From the NCBI GenBank assembly GCA_963575745.1, contig CAUYUJ010010453.1, positions 1 through 20,000 on the forward strand: 20,000 nt of DNA, read 5' to 3'. The stretch is from Prorocentrum cordatum (Eukaryota; Sar; Dinophyceae; Prorocentrales; Prorocentraceae). Below are positions 1-8,291 of the stretch, in pieces. The translations under genes were made by a program, and so were the position numbers. The notes under the pieces are model-generated. The model ran no database searches and had not been told where the DNA came from. It saw nothing but the letters and a program-made list of their open reading frames with translations. The first letter of the stretch is position 1. Each line of letters begins with the position of its first letter.

Positions 1-120
1 GGATAGGTCCTGGGGCCGATTTTCGAGCCCCGGGCCCAGGCCAATTCGCCCATTCGCGTCGTGATAAGCGTTTTGTGTGTGTGTTTTCTTTTGTTTTTTT
101 CTTTGTGCACATATAACATG

Positions 121-253
121 ATTTATATATACACATCTGTATAGGTATAGGTATATGTATATGTATATGTACATGTATATGCATATGTATATGTATATGT
201 ATTTGTATATGTATATGTTTATGTATGTGTGTATGTGTATGCATATGTTTATC

Positions 254-284
<31 letters not shown>

Positions 285-403
285 CTATGTCTATATATAT
301 GTATGTATAAGTATATGTATATACATAGATATATGTATATATACGTATACGTATACACATATATGTATACGTATAGGTATATGTATATGTTTATGTTTAT
401 GTT

Positions 404-466
<63 letters not shown>

Positions 467-500
467 ATACATGTATATGTATATGTATGTTTATATGTTT
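121..500. repeat. TATATG/GTATAT microsatellite
   Basis: A hexanucleotide microsatellite of TATATG type, imperfect at both ends and cleanest at about 400-465. It is strongly AT-rich against a GC-rich background. All long open frames here are alternating Tyr/Met or Val/Cys strings and are repeat artefacts. The left flank holds a 20-nt string ending in cacatctgtata that recurs beside the TA microsatellite near 18254. Confidence 0.95.
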
Positions 501-1085
501 AGCAGAAGCAAGTTTTTCTTTTAATGTAAAGTAACATACAATACGACAGCGCAATAAGCCTTGGGGGGGCCCTGCCGCCAGGCCTCGTGGACGTCCAAGA
601 ACGGACGACTCGGGATGAAGAGCCGGTCCCCAGGAAGGGGTCGAGACCTCGAGGGGTCCACGATGTGAGGGGGTCACAACGTTGGAGATGTTTGGCTGTA
701 CGCTTGCACGTTGCACCGATCCTGGCCAGACCCATCCTGGGCCCAGCAACGGTGCATGTCTAACTTTAGGTCGGGTCTGTCCTCCTATAGGCGAGTCTTG
801 GACGGAAAATAAAGAATAGCCAGAAAATGATCAAACAATATCCAAAAATAATCAAAAGATCGTCCCCAGATCATTTTTTGGACTATTTTTGAATTTTCTT
901 CCTGTAGAGGGACACGCCCGACTTAAGTCCAACTGTCCGCGGCACACCCCGCCACAGTGCTGGCGCGGCAGTGGTGCGGCAGGCAGGGGGTCGAGTTTAT
1001 AAGACCCTCGCTCCTGTGCAGTGCCGTGTTGTGAATCGGCGCAGGTCTGATTCACCCGCTCCGTGTCGACAGTTCAGATATCCTC
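501..1085. other. Gene-free unique sequence
   Basis: Moderately GC-rich sequence with no open frame that reads as protein. Short open frames occur on both strands, but they overlap each other and lack recognisable motifs. Apart from the inverted repeat near 835-898 I see nothing to annotate. Confidence 0.6.
835..898. repeat. Imperfect AT-rich inverted repeat (hairpin)
   Basis: Two GATC tetramers at 858-861 and 869-872 face each other across a 7-nt loop. The A-rich left arm (ccaaaaata...) and T-rich right arm (...tttttgg, atttttg) are approximately complementary over about 25 nt, with several mismatches. It is an isolated AT-rich patch in GC-rich DNA, and its function is unknown. Confidence 0.45.
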
Positions 1086-1172
1086 CTGCTTCTCCTCCTT
1101 TCTCCTCCTCCTCCTCCTCGTCCATCTCCTTCTGCGGGCACTGGCGCTCGTCCATCTCCTTCTCCGCCTTCT
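1086..1172. repeat. CTC-rich tract with a 17-bp direct repeat
   Basis: A pyrimidine-rich stretch of degenerate CTC/TCC triplets. It contains an exact 17-bp direct repeat (ctcgtccatctccttct) at 1117-1133 and 1147-1163, spaced by 30 bp, which suggests a small slippage duplication. The Ser/Leu-rich open frames across it are by-products of the triplet repeat. Confidence 0.7.
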
Positions 1173-1490
1173 CCGCTCACTCCCCCTGCCTCTTGAAGAC
1201 ATCTTGGGGGCATTCTTCAAGCAGTGGCGAAGCGTCCTGGCTTTGCCTATACGCCCACCGGAGAATGTTCTAATAACCATTCGCGGTTTGCGCGAAATTC
1301 TCGTAGAACATTTATGACTGAGATTTTCTTGTTTGAATGCATCGGATTAAGTTCGAAGAAACTAGTTCTTGTTCTTGGAACATTTTTGTCGAAACACATC
1401 TCATGGTAGGCCTATAGGAATGCCGGGACGGTCGGTCCCTGCTCAATTCATGGGGGGGTTCTTTTGTCCGAGGCGGGAATTTATACATGA
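1173..1490. other. Gene-free unique sequence
   Basis: Unique sequence between the CTC-rich tract and the palindromic cluster. No convincing coding frame, RNA or repeat was seen. Confidence 0.5.
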
Positions 1491-1610
1491 CCACCGCCTG
1501 GAGCCTCGGCAGGCGGTGGATACGGACATATTCGGGCCCCCGGGGGCCGAAATATGTCCATATCCACCGCCCGCTGGAACACCAGGACGTCGGTTCCCAG
1601 GCGGTGGATC
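1491..1610. repeat. Nested palindromic cluster with a 60-bp near-perfect palindrome
   Basis: The core at 1512-1571 has two 30-nt arms meeting with no loop at CCCCC|GGGGG; 27 of 30 positions pair exactly. The outer word AGGCGGTGG (or its complement CCACCGCCT) occurs four times in alternating orientation: 1491 (-), 1511 (+), about 1563 (-) and 1599 (+). The cluster can therefore fold as one long hairpin or as two neighbouring hairpins. There is no coding content. It resembles a foldback element, but I know no family for it. Confidence 0.85.
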
Positions 1611-1737
1611 TGGATAAGTCCCGCCCTGCATTTTGGAGCGCTCGTTGGGGCCCTCGTAGGGGCCTGCTGTGGGCCTGTTCCGACAGGCGAGGGCTCAGCT
1701 TTCCCTCTGCTCTCTGTGCTTGTTTGGCCATGAGAGT

Positions 1738-1816
1738 CCTCCTCCTCCTCCTCCTCCTCCTCCTCCTCCTCTCCCTCCTCCTCCTCCTCCTCCTCCTCCT
1801 CCTCCTCCTCCTCCTC
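1738..1816. repeat. (CTC)n triplet microsatellite
   Basis: About 79 bp of CTC/TCC repeats with one short interruption near 1771. Poly-Leu, poly-Pro and poly-Ser frames on + and poly-Glu, poly-Arg and poly-Gly frames on - all come from this tract. It is the mirror of the GAG tract at 2331-2397. Confidence 0.95.
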
Positions 1817-2330
1817 TGCGAGGGCGCCCAGCGCAAGAGTGCGTGCACGCTTGGCCGATGTGCGCAGCAACTTCACGACAGTGCACATGCAGTGGAGGCC
1901 CATGCCAAGTACACCTTGCTTGCCTCCAGAGTGCCCTGGGTTTCTTCGGCTTCGATGGTTTTGCCATGATGAACGCCGTGCCGCTCCCACACCAATAATC
2001 AATGGACGTCCTGGGGTCTCAGGGTTGGGTTTCTCGTGGAAGGTTTCTTGTGGTCGGGCCCCTACTGTCTGGGGAGTGTACTTGATTGTTTGTCTTTCCT
2101 CCGCCCTGCTGATACTATCTCTCCTGCCTTTCTGCCTCTTCTCCCTCCCATCTCTCAGCCCTCTTCTGCTCCGGCGCAAGAGTGCGTACTGCGCGTCTGA
2201 CTTGAGGCCCGCGGAAACAGGCGCACGAACAGTCAGGCGGAAGTGCGGGGGTCTTCGGAAGCCTGCCAGCAGATAGCCGACGCCTGAGCTGATATCAGCA
2301 CGTGGGCGAGGCTGCCTCGGGCGAAACACG
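1817..2330. other. Gene-free sequence between triplet tracts
   Basis: No supported gene. A 14-nt word, gcgcaagagtgcgt, is present at 1831-1844 and 2174-2187, each time just after pyrimidine-rich DNA, hinting at an old local duplication. Otherwise unremarkable. Confidence 0.5.
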
Positions 2331-2397
2331 TGAGGAGGAGGAGGAGGAGGAGGAGGAGGAGGAGGAGGAGGAGGAGGAGGAGGAGGAGGAGGAGGAG
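2331..2397. repeat. (GAG)n triplet microsatellite
   Basis: About 67 bp of near-perfect GAG/GGA repeat. Its orientation is opposite to the CTC tract about 0.5 kb upstream, so the two could pair as a long-range inverted repeat. A homopurine tract of this type can also form triplex DNA. Poly-Glu, poly-Arg and poly-Gly frames over it are artefacts. Confidence 0.95.
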
Positions 2398-2755
2398 CAG
2401 TCGCGCTCGGCGCGCAAACACGTGCGTGTGCACTCGGGTACATTGGGCGGAAGTCGCGGGAACTTCTCTGGAAACCTACAGGAAACCGCTGGGAACCGCC
2501 CTGGGAGCTGCTCATGTTTAGAGGTCCCAAGCGAAAGCTGCATTGTCCGGGGGTGGACAGACCTCCTACCCTGACACGTCGAATGAGGAATTGGCCGTTC
2601 TCGGTTCGCGAGGGGGCGTCGCGGCCGTCATTTTTGCGGGTCCAGGTCCGTCGGTTTCGGCCCCAGGCCGCTTTCACTAAGGGGAGGTCTACGAAAGGGA
2701 GGTTCGTCCACCGCCGAATCGTTGGCACCGCCCCGGGATCAATTCGTTCTCCAAG
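2398..2755. other. Gene-free unique sequence
   Basis: Open frames exist on both strands, as expected from the high GC content, but none carries a recognisable motif or stands out from its alternatives. Nothing to annotate. Confidence 0.45.
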
Positions 2756-2845
2756 CAGTGCTTTTCCTTTACGGGGGTCTCACCCGTCCGACTGGCCTGT
2801 CAGTGCTTTTCCTTTACGGGGGTCTCACCCGTCCGACTGGCCTGT
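2756..2845. repeat. Perfect 45-bp tandem duplication
   Basis: The unit starting cagtgcttttcc and ending ctggcctgt occurs at 2756-2800 and again at 2801-2845 without a mismatch. Each unit holds a small hairpin (ACGGG, 7-nt loop, CCCGT). The length is 15 codons, so it preserves every reading frame, but there is no other sign that this DNA is coding. Identity of the copies implies a recent event. Confidence 0.95.
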
Positions 2846-2992
2846 CGTCGCCGTCGCCGCCCGTCGCCGCCGTCGTTCGCCGCTGCTTCTGCGCCCGGGT
2901 GTTGGTCGCCGCGCCCGGTGTCGCCGTGGCGCCCGCCGCTGCCTCGTCGCCGCCCGTCGCCGCTGGCCCGTTGCTTCCCCCCCGCCCCCGTT
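2846..2992. repeat. CCGTCG/GCCGCC low-complexity GC tract
   Basis: Degenerate GC-rich repeat built from CGTCGC, GCCGCC and CGCCCG words with no fixed period. It directly follows the 45-bp duplication. Arg/Ala/Pro-rich open frames through it are composition effects. Confidence 0.7.
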
Positions 2993-3050
2993 TCGTTGCA
3001 TTGCAGCCGCTTGCAGTCCGTTGCGATCATTCGCAGTACGCTGCGCCTCA
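2993..3050. repeat. 10-bp degenerate repeat (TTGCAGTCCG type)
   Basis: Five or six consecutive decamers begin ttgca, ttgca, ttgcg, ttcgc or ctgcg with a strict 10-bp step from 3001 to 3050. It may be related to the TTGCACCACAT minisatellite that starts about 190 bp further on, which shares the TTGCA word. Confidence 0.6.
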
Positions 3051-3235
3051 CAGATTGCAACACACAGCTTACAGTCGGGGCGTTGACCTGAGGAACCCCA
3101 AAGAAGGAACGAGGCCCCTTTTTCCCATAGATTCAACTTCGAGTTCCCGTGGAAAACCCCAGGAGAGCCCGAGGCAAACTTTGAAACATTCAAGGAACAC
3201 CGAGCCCCTAGGGTTCCTTCTTCAGTCCCCTGACT
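3051..3235. other. Spacer with a widely spaced 10-bp inverted repeat
   Basis: AAGAAGGAAC at 3101-3110 is complementary to GTTCCTTCTT at 3213-3222, about 100 nt apart, with weak further complementarity around them. This could be an old foldback or chance. No gene was seen. Confidence 0.35.
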
Positions 3236-3372
3236 GTACACCACATGTATCGCACCACAAATAGTGCACTGCATAGCCTGCACCGCGGAGCACTGCATAG
3301 CTTCCACCACGTAGCTCACACCCCACATATTGCACCACATGCGCCACATATAATATTGCACATCGATTTCTC
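3236..3372. repeat. 14-bp minisatellite, block 1 (TTGCACCACATAGC type)
   Basis: Degenerate units of about 14 bp built on the words caccacat, gcaccac and catagc. Units vary by several bases and by one or two in length. It is the same family as 3574-3712, separated from it by about 200 bp of unique sequence. Open frames on - (Tyr/Val/Cys/Gly-rich) are repeat products. Confidence 0.75.
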
Positions 3373-3573
3373 CACATCTGTCCGGCTGCGTCTCGTCCTG
3401 CCTTCCTTCTGCATGCATCCCGCGCGTTTTCCGTGTGCTTGAAAAGGGACCTGGCAGCCACACTGCGCGCGGGGCTTCTAGGTTTTATCCTGATGTGCGG
3501 CTCGGACAGACGCACCAATTTTTGTGCGGCGCTGCGTGTTTCGTTCGCCTCGTTGTTGCAAGACATTTTGCTT

Positions 3574-3712
3574 GACATATCTTGCACCACATAGTTTACA
3601 CCACATCCATTGCACCATGTACCTTGCACCGTATATATTGCACCACATAGCTTACACCACACCACATAACTGACACCACATATACTGCTTATCATCGGTT
3701 GCACCACGTATC
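3574..3712. repeat. 14-bp minisatellite, block 2 (TTGCACCACATAGC type)
   Basis: About ten units with a 14-bp step, for example ttgcaccacatagt, ttgcaccatgtacc, ttgcaccgtatata and ttgcaccacatagc. It is better conserved than block 1. The intervening 3373-3573 is unique, so the two blocks may be one array split by an insertion or by decay. Confidence 0.8.
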
Positions 3713-3880
3713 TTACACGGACCTCTCACACACTCCCATCCCAGAATTGTGGTTTCCCCTGGTGATCGCACGCTTATAACCTGATGTTGCCAAACTGTTA
3801 ATTTTGCATGTGAATTATTAATATCGTCCCAAGGGACACCCTTGTCGCCGTCCCCCTCCTCATCCCTGCCCGCTGATATT

Positions 3881-3906
3881 CTTCACCCTTCGCGTATCCC
3901 CACCAG
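3881..3906. repeat. Dispersed TATCCCCACCAGC motif, copy 1 (shortened)
   Basis: This copy reads cttcac, a short spacer ending cgcg, then tatccccaccagc. It lacks the CAAAAAA block present in the other copies but keeps the CTTCAC word and the 3' half. It lies about 100 bp upstream of copy 2. See 4000-4031. Confidence 0.55.
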
Positions 3907-3999
3907 CGAGCGCTGGCCCGGCCGTCTTGCGCGTCGCTCAGTAGCTAATTCGGCTGGCCCGCGCCCCGGACCCCCTCTCGGCGACAGCTTCACGCGTCT

Positions 4000-4031
4000 G
4001 CCCGCGACCAAAAAAGTATCCCCACCAGCAG
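4000..4031. repeat. Dispersed GACCAAAAAAGTATCCCC motif, copy 2
   Basis: The 18 nt at 4006-4023 recur exactly at 10615-10632, and the following bases (accagcag against gccggcag) also match closely. The word gcttcacg lies just upstream in both. The helicase-like reading frame starts immediately downstream, so this copy may mark an insertion, truncation or exon border. The 3' end, CCACCAG, also resembles a 3' splice site. Function unknown. Confidence 0.7.
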
Positions 4032-4570
4032 AAAGCTCGAGGTTCCCAGGGCGAGGACGGTCCTGCCACGGTACCACTCACAAGGTGCCTCAGATGCCGC
4101 CCCGACGCCCTGGGCTTCTCCAGGTTCGCTTACTACGACAAGGAGATCGAATCAGGCCTCGTTAAACGACGCGGACGAACTCAGGTACGATATCTGCGAC
4201 TTACACACCGATGGGATGACGTCTGGAGACGTCCACCGTGTGTTCATGATTGACAATCCACATGCTGACATCACCTCCAATGCCAAGAGCGGCTACGCCA
4301 ACATCCACGAGGCTGCCACTTGCCTGGAAGTAGTGCGCGCTTGTCCCCGCCATGCGTGACACTGGGATAACTGTCAAGGTGATCGCCCCCTATGCGGTAC
4401 AGCGGACCGTTTTGTACGGCGGGTGGCCACAGTGCAAGAGTGGCTTCTGGAAGAACGCTGCGCTGGCTGAGTCGAAGCAGGGGAAGGAAAGCCAAGGCGC
4501 TACAGCGGCTTCTGTGCCAAATCCACCGGGTCAGTCATCCACTCCCCCCTCGCAATTTGATTCCCAACCA

Positions 4571-4585
4571 CGCGCGGTTAGCGCG
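4571..4585 (+). repeat. GGTTA-loop hairpin, copy 1
   Basis: CGCGC, loop GGTTA, GCGCG: a perfect 5-bp stem with a pentaloop. It is followed by pyrimidine-rich DNA and lies in the apparent insertion within the helicase remnant. It shares the core GCGGTTAGC with three hairpins at 9261, 9706 and 9851 but has different outer stem bases that still pair. Confidence 0.7.
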
Positions 4586-4734
4586 CGCGCCCGCTCTGCT
4601 CCTCCTGTCCGCGCCGTTGGCATGGGCGTTGACTGCCCGCTCGATGGCCCCCCTACAGCCGACAACGGGTTGGCACTTTCATGCAAGGGATTGGCCGAAA
4701 CGTTCCCTGACCTGATGGAAACTGGTCAGCTTTG

Positions 4735-4758
4735 TCTCTCTCTCTCTCTCTCTCTCTC
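4735..4758. repeat. (TC)12 microsatellite
   Basis: Twenty-four bases of pure TC repeat just upstream of helicase motif V. In the motif V frame it encodes alternating Leu-Ser. It could be expansion of a short coding TCTC run or the pyrimidine tract of a lost intron. Confidence 0.9.
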
Positions 4759-4788
4759 CACTACTGACGCCAGTCAGGGAGGAGAAGC

Positions 4789-4832
4789 GGACATAGTCAT
4801 CTACCTTACCGGACATAGTCATCTACCTTACC
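4789..4832 (+). repeat. Perfect 22-bp tandem duplication inside helicase motif V
   Basis: A 22-nt unit beginning ggacatagtc occurs at 4789-4810 and 4811-4832 with no mismatch. As 22 is not a multiple of three, it moves the frame from that of motif V to that of motif VI. Counting one copy only, motif V and motif VI lie in one uninterrupted frame, so this is the inactivating change at this spot. Confidence 0.95.
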
Positions 4833-5177
4833 ACGCGCTCCAACGGGTCTTGCGACTGGGGTTTTCTCAACACGTCGAACAGGACCAACGTTGCCCTGAC
4901 CAGAGCTAAGCGGCTCGTGGTCCTCATCGGTGACCGGCGAATGTTCACGTCTGCGACTGAGTCTGCTCTTCGCACCCTCGCCGAATATGGGATGGCCGCG
5001 AACCTCTGGGTGAGACCTGCCTCCGCTGTGCCCTGGCAGGTGCGCAACAGGGGATGGAAGCTCTATCCCACTAGCGCACTGGGGTCCAACTGCTGAAGTC
5101 GGTGCCGCCATACCGGGCAGCAACCCAATCGCAACGACGCCGAGCACTGCATCCAGCATCCAGAAGCAGAAGGTTAA

Positions 5178-7043
5178 AATGCGAGGGGATCAGGCCAAAG
5201 GTTTTGTCTGCAGCGTCGACAGACCGCCACCGGAAGGGTTGGAACCCTGGCAAAGCAGCTCGACAACTCGCCAAGGGCGATCCTGGCCGCACCCGCTCTC
5301 TTTCCTGTCTTCTTCCTTGTCTCTGGCCTTTACCCGCGCGCCCTGAGCCATGCGCAACGTCCCAGCGATCCCAATCTCTACGACAGGAAGATGTGGAGCC
5401 ACAAAGGGTGTACTGGCGATGTTACGGTCGAACTTGATGCCGGCAACTTGACATGCAACATTCTCTGGGCGTGTCTGATGCGTGCAACCGGGCTTGGCCA
5501 CAAGGGGGGCGACGAGAACGCCTCGCTCGCGGTGGCCAACCTGCCTGAAAGACCAACGGGCTGTCTTCAGAAGCGCGCATCCAAGGACCGTCGGGGCTCG
5601 CCAGCTGGCATGGACAAACAGCTACCCACGATATGGAGTGGCGCGACGATACAGTGTCCAATGCACCAACTTCATCCAGGGATGGGCGGCTTGGAAAACA
5701 TCATCCAAGGCGAGTGCGTGCCAACTGACTCCGCCGCGCGTGCTCAGACCTGCGCGGCACTCGTGATGACGACGCTAGCGCTTCGGGAACCAAGGACCTG
5801 TCTCTTCCCATCTTCCGAACAAGAAGGGGCAGGGGATATCGTGGAGGCCGTCCTGGGCATATGCAAACCTGGCAGCTCAACCTGCGCCGCATCCGCTGCA
5901 AAAGACCTTCATTTCCGGGCGCAGTTTGGCCTGACATGGAAGGTTCCCAATCGCGACTACCAGAACCTGCATCGGAGATTCACTGGCGCGCTAAGACACG
6001 TGGGCGTGAATATGTGCACCAGCCACCATCGCGATGTCTCGGAACAAGCAGGGCGTCCGTCAACGTGGGGGGACTGCAAGCGTTCTGACTTTCACATCAA
6101 AGGGGTCCTGCTTGTGATCGACGAGCTCATTGAATCGCTCCAATTACCGCTGGCTCCTACCAACGACCAGCCTGAGGGCGAGACAACCAGCTGCGCCATC
6201 TGCTGGCTCTACAAATCCATCACAGGGAATCACAAGCATCTCGGGCGTACGCCGGGCTAGAGGCTGCGCTGTGCTGGCGCAGGGCGAGCGATGGACCAAA
6301 AGGACCTTCTCATACCTGAACCCCCTGCAGCGAAACTGGGCGCCACAATGGCGCCGAAAAGGCTCCGGACAGGAGACCGGCGCTTCTCGGCGTCACAGAA
6401 CACTGCCAGCACCTACTGCGACGACTGTCAGAGAGGCCCCTCCACAAACATCGAGGGCACCTGAGGGGGCAACGATGTGCGTCAACGTCTGGCAACGGCA
6501 AGGATTGCAGGGTGGCGTGAGGGACTCGACTGCCGTTGGCTGTGCGCTGGGTGCTGGGTGGAGAGCCTCGAGAAGCGAGGTGCTGACGCCCCTGCGGGTG
6601 ACTCGATGCGCGAAAAGCTGGCCAACCTACGGAATAGTATGCCCAGCAGGCCCACAGCTTTCAGTCTGACACCGCTTGTGCACCTCCCAACCGGGCTTCC
6701 CAAAATCGCAAATCCAACCGCCGACTGTCCGCTACGCGACCCCCCTTCTCGCACCGGGCTCAGCCAACGACCCCGAGGTGACGGGCGTGCCAGATTTCTC
6801 AACGCGACCTGGCGACGACCGCTTCGGCACAGCGCTGCGTGCGACGGCTGCCCAGAGCCCAAGCTGCTGTGCACCTGGAAACACGGGCAGCCAGCGGTCG
6901 GGTGCTTCGTCTGGCGACCGACTCCTGGCATGGAGGACACAGCAGTGCAACCTACCTTCCTGGGGCAATTGGATCGACTGCTGGACGAGTGGCGATTGGA
7001 ACGCTGGATGGTACTGCGGGAGCTGTCTTGCTCGCACTCTTGA
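5178..7043 (+). pseudogene. Unknown protein remnant, long frame with two internal stops
   Basis: One reading frame is open over about 1.87 kb apart from TAG at 6258 and TGA at 6462. Codons end mostly in G or C and the translation is balanced in composition, unlike the repeat-derived frames elsewhere. I do not recognise the family. Visible features are a hydrophobic stretch around 5298-5330 (ALFPVFFLVSGLY), a Cys pair YCDDC at 6414-6428, and DCRWLCAGCW at 6528-6557. The cysteines could form a zinc-binding site, although a stop lies between the two groups. The end, near QLDRLLDEWRLERW, reads as a helix. It follows the helicase remnant on the same strand and may be part of the same decayed gene. 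Other frames are also open in parts, so frame changes inside cannot be excluded. Confidence 0.5.
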
Positions 7044-7044
7044 C

Positions 7045-7788
7045 GCTGCTCCGTCCGTCATCAACCGCATCCTTGCGCGTGGCGCGCCATCGATGCATCC
7101 AGTCTTCCCCGCAGCACGGACATCCAAGAAGAGGAAAGAGGGCGCGGGTGGCCTCGCCCTCGCTGGCAAAGAGTGAGCGCAAGTACCGCGCGGCGACGAC
7201 GACGAGCGCGGGCCACCATCGGAGACGTCGCCACTACCAGAGCCCAATCCTGAACGAGTTGACGCAATCAAGAAAATATTTCCAGACATCAGGATCCCGC
7301 AACTGCCAGACGCGGCCAGTGCCGGACTCGACCTGTTCTTCCAGGCGTGGACCGACGACGACAGCGGCACACCGGGACACGCGCCAGTGCAGATGTGCCT
7401 GCACCTTAGACGCACCAACTCAGTTGCCAACGACATCTTCTACGTGCTGGAGAACCACTACGAGGTGCCAGACAACGGGCTGGACGTCAACTGGCTCAAC
7501 GTTCTGGCCTGTTCCACCCTGGCCTGGGCGTGTCCTCCGTCGGGGCTCACTACCGACGGAGTGGTGCCAGGCGCGGAATGGGATGGCAAAGGATGGGCCG
7601 CTGGAGTGGTCGTGCAACGGGTCATCGGGAAGGACGATCGGCTAAAGAAGCTGTGGGTGGCGCGCGTCAACGAAAACACTCATGGGGACAAGGCCCGAGG
7701 GCCCATAGCGCAGACGAACTTGCTCACTGGCTGGCCAGACTTGACATCGAGGCCGCCCCCGACATGTGATGCGTCTGGACAACGTTAA
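7045..7788 (+). pseudogene. Unknown protein remnant, second frame block
   Basis: The frame shifts by one relative to the preceding block. It contains a basic SKKRK segment near 7120, then TGA at 7174, then a long clean stretch (7177-7700) rich in Asp, Leu, Trp and Asn with GC-ending codons. A segment reading NDIFYVLENHYEVPDNGLD (7429-7485) looks like a genuine folded protein. At 7700-7766 another frame reads better (ADELAHWLARLDIEAAPD), so a further one-base shift near the GGGCCC run at 7699-7704 is likely. The TGA overlaps a GTGAGC that could be a 5' splice site, an alternative to a nonsense mutation. Family unknown. Confidence 0.5.
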
Positions 7789-8290
7789 CTTGGGAACGCT
7801 GGACACATGCATGCGCCCACGTGCGATTGGATCTCGACCAATCGCCCCATGCCGTACCGCAGCACCAGACCACGTGTCCTTTCAGCAGCTCGTGGAGCGA
7901 ATGGCCAAGTTGGCTGATCACGCCAAGGAGAATATCTCGCCCCTGTGCGACCCGGGCTCCCAACGGATACGCGATGAGGAGAAGAGTCTGGGCCCCTTTG
8001 TCAGCGCGGTCATGAGCGCCTCTCTCGGGAGGCAATTATCTCCTGCCCACCCTGGCGCGGACTTATGCGGGCAGCCGCTGGCCCGACCTGGAGGTCCACG
8101 AACAGCGGCAAGAGAGATCAGAAGCAGCTCAGGAAGCGAGCCTGCTGCCGCCGCAGATGGACTCAGGGGCCCGGGCGGCGATCTCCTAGACTGCGACCCG
8201 AGGAAGGCCAGCGTGGGGCCTGAAGCGGACGAGGCAGAAGAGCTCGAGGGAAGCCCAGCTACAGGGGGGGGTCACAACGCCGGGGCTGCT
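7766..8290 (+). pseudogene. Unknown protein remnant, third frame block
   Basis: An open frame starting just after the stop of the previous block. It begins hydrophilic, then reads as a likely helical segment (FQQLVERMAKLADHAKENIS, 7881-7940), then becomes Ala/Gly/Asp/Glu-rich and probably disordered. A run of eight G at 8264-8271 is the likely point of the next frame change, although this frame stays open to 8518. No family recognised. It continues the series of + strand frames behind the helicase remnant. Confidence 0.45.
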
Positions 8291-8291
8291 G

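Larger units (their letters stand above)
4032..5096 (+). pseudogene. UPF1-like superfamily 1 helicase, C-terminal remnant
   Basis: Remnant of the second RecA-like domain of a UPF1/DNA2-type SF1 helicase, an ATP-driven enzyme that unwinds RNA or DNA. Pieces occur in order across three frames. 4050-4166 has a degenerate motif III and a segment reading RPDALGFSRFAYYD. 4165-4359 contains VFMIDNP. 4352-4810 has VKVIAPYAVQ (motif IV region) and DASQGGEADIVIYLT (motif V). 4833-5096 has RTNVALTRAKRLVVLIGD (motif VI with its arginine). Breaks fit one extra base at AAA 4164-4166, one at CCCC 4345-4348, and a 22-bp tandem duplication at 4789-4832. Motifs I and II are absent, so the remnant is 5'-truncated beside the dispersed motif. 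The spacing between the IV and V regions is about 80 residues larger than usual and contains a GGTTA hairpin and a TC microsatellite, suggesting an inserted or intronic stretch. A frame continuing to about 5346 may extend the protein. Identification is firm at family level only. Confidence 0.85.

Noticed and set aside
225-534. Two overlapping ~100-residue frames in the TATATG tract
   Set aside because: Alternating Met/Tyr and Ile/Cys residues follow from the hexanucleotide repeat.
1481-2728. 415-residue - strand open frame
   Set aside because: It runs through both triplet tracts (poly-Pro, poly-Glu) and the palindrome; no motif is visible and other frames are equally open.
6414-6428. YCDD resembling the reverse transcriptase active site
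   Set aside because: None of the surrounding reverse transcriptase motifs is present; the Cys pair suggests metal binding instead.
6732-7436. 234-residue - strand open frame
   Set aside because: It is antisense to better-reading + strand blocks; Arg/Ser/Pro-rich shadow of GC-ending codons.
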